This document shows, in pieces, positions 63,520-64,000 of a stretch of DNA of 64,000 nucleotides. A program made the position numbers and the translations under genes. The notes under the pieces were generated by a model that had not been told where the DNA came from, searched no databases, and saw nothing but the letters and a program-made list of their open reading frames with translations. The stretch's first letter is position 1. Each line of letters opens with the position of its first letter. Source of the DNA: Fructilactobacillus fructivorans (GTDB taxonomy: Bacteria; Bacillota; Bacilli; Lactobacillales; Lactobacillaceae); assembly GCF_001434095.1 (NCBI RefSeq), contig NZ_AZDS01000001.1, positions 124,001 through 188,000 on the forward strand, written 5' to 3'.

Positions 63520-64000
63520 ATGAAGGAATTAGAACATTGGGGATTACGTCCTCTTAGTATCAAGGGATTAACTTATATTGCCATTTTAATGGCAATTGAG
63601 ATTGTCCTGAATAAATTCCAGTTCCAGACGAGTTATCTGGAAATTGGATTTGGTTTTATTGCAGTTGCATTCATTGCATGGTGGTTTGGACCGTTCTGGT
63701 CGACAATCGTAGCTATTCTAGTTGATGTACTAACATCCATTATTAATGGATATGGGTTCTTCATTGGATTTACATTTTCTGGAATCATTGCAGCATTAAT
63801 TTTTAGTTTTGCTTTCTATAATCAAGAAAAAGTTAGTTGGCTAAGAGTGATTGTTGCAGTCGTATTAATTACTTTAATAGTAAACATAGGACTAAATACG
63901 TTGTGGATTTCTGTGATGGCTCATACGTCATTTTTCTATTATTTACCACTTAGATTGGTAAAAAATATAATTATGATTCCGATTCAAATTATTATTCTTT
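63520..64000 (+). CDS. folT: Folate-specific ECF transporter substrate-binding component FolT (3' truncated by window)
   Basis: 160 codons are visible and the frame runs off the window. Five or more hydrophobic helices: GLTYIAILMAIEIVLN, IGFGFIAVAFIAWWFGPFW, VAILVDVLTSI, FFIGFTFSGIIAALIF, and LNTLWISVM; with PLRLVKNIIMIPIQ as the coupling-type end. The motif pattern and THF riboswitch mark it as FolT of an ECF transporter, using shared EcfA/A'/T encoded elsewhere. ATG 63520 lies 9 bases after TTAGGAG. With folD and fhs it suggests reliance on imported folate. Confidence 0.9.
   Translation, partial: MKELEHWGLRPLSIKGLTYIAILMAIEIVLNKFQFQTSYLEIGFGFIAVAFIAWWFGPFWSTIVAILVDVLTSIINGYGFFIGFTFSGIIAALIFSFAFYNQEKVSWLRVIVAVVLITLIVNIGLNTLWISVMAHTSFFYYLPLRLVKNIIMIPIQIIIL

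Overview
The window is a gene-dense, low-GC stretch of a Lactobacillales chromosome. It most resembles a heterofermentative lactobacillus with a reduced genome; a Fructilactobacillus-like organism is my best guess, made from gene content and order alone. Supporting signs are the mevalonate-pathway cluster (mvaK1-mvaD-mvaK2-fni), a type 2 IPP isomerase, Bacillus-type RNase P RNA, GpsB, DnaD, RqcH, the FakA/FakB fatty acid kinase system, strong AGGAGG ribosome binding sites and frequent TTG/GTG starts. I see no prophage, insertion sequence, CRISPR array, tRNA or rRNA. Nearly everything is core genome.

Layout. 1-14854 (+): folD (cut by the window edge), xseA, xseB, ispA, tlyA and recN; then gmk, rpoZ, coaBC, priA, fmt, rsmB (interrupted by an in-frame TGA), rsgA, rpe and thiN. 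14918-15103 (-): rpmB. 15206-30763 (+): asp23, fakA, recG, plsX, acpP, rnc, smc, ftsY, ylxM, ffh, rpsP, khpA, rimM, trmD and rplS. 30772-33774 (-): a YjeM-type antiporter and a C69 dipeptidase. 33911-36765 (+): glpK and an RNA m5C methyltransferase. 36792-40851 (-): the mevalonate operon. 41015-45134 (+): dinG, ypmB, dnaD. 45294-48233 (-): class A PBP and recU. 48341-52122 (+): ypsA, gpsB, rnpB, a THUMP RNA methyltransferase and an FAD oxidoreductase. 52115-52519 (-): RNase HI. 52557-60176 (+): ebsA, fhs, lspA, rluD, pyrR and two carbamoyl-phosphate-synthetase-like genes. 60189-61919 (-): rqcH. 62044-64000 (+): marR, fakB, a THF riboswitch and folT (cut by the window edge).

Connections. folD, fhs and the riboswitch-controlled folate transporter FolT together handle one-carbon folate metabolism, with Fmt using formyl-THF. 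The mevalonate operon feeds IspA. FakA, FakB and PlsX form an exogenous fatty-acid entry route. Ffh, FtsY and YlxM serve SRP targeting. RecU, RecG, RecN, PriA, DnaD and DinG handle replication restart and repair.

The unusual content is a set of enzyme genes kept as long open frames, or almost so, that have lost decisive residues. CarA (56582-57655) has lost the glutaminase Cys and both His, and its Glu is Asp. CarB (57660-60176) has lost ATP-binding residues, most of its second ATP-grasp and the C-terminal regulatory domain. AcpP (20565-20837) has Phe where the phosphopantetheine Ser should be. RsmB has TGA at a Trp codon. GlpK appears to start at ATT. The CarA/CarB pair behind pyrR is my strongest candidate for something undescribed: a retained pseudoenzyme complex. 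Several genes I expect at these loci in relatives (argR, stp/pknB, asnS, nth) are absent, which fits genome reduction.
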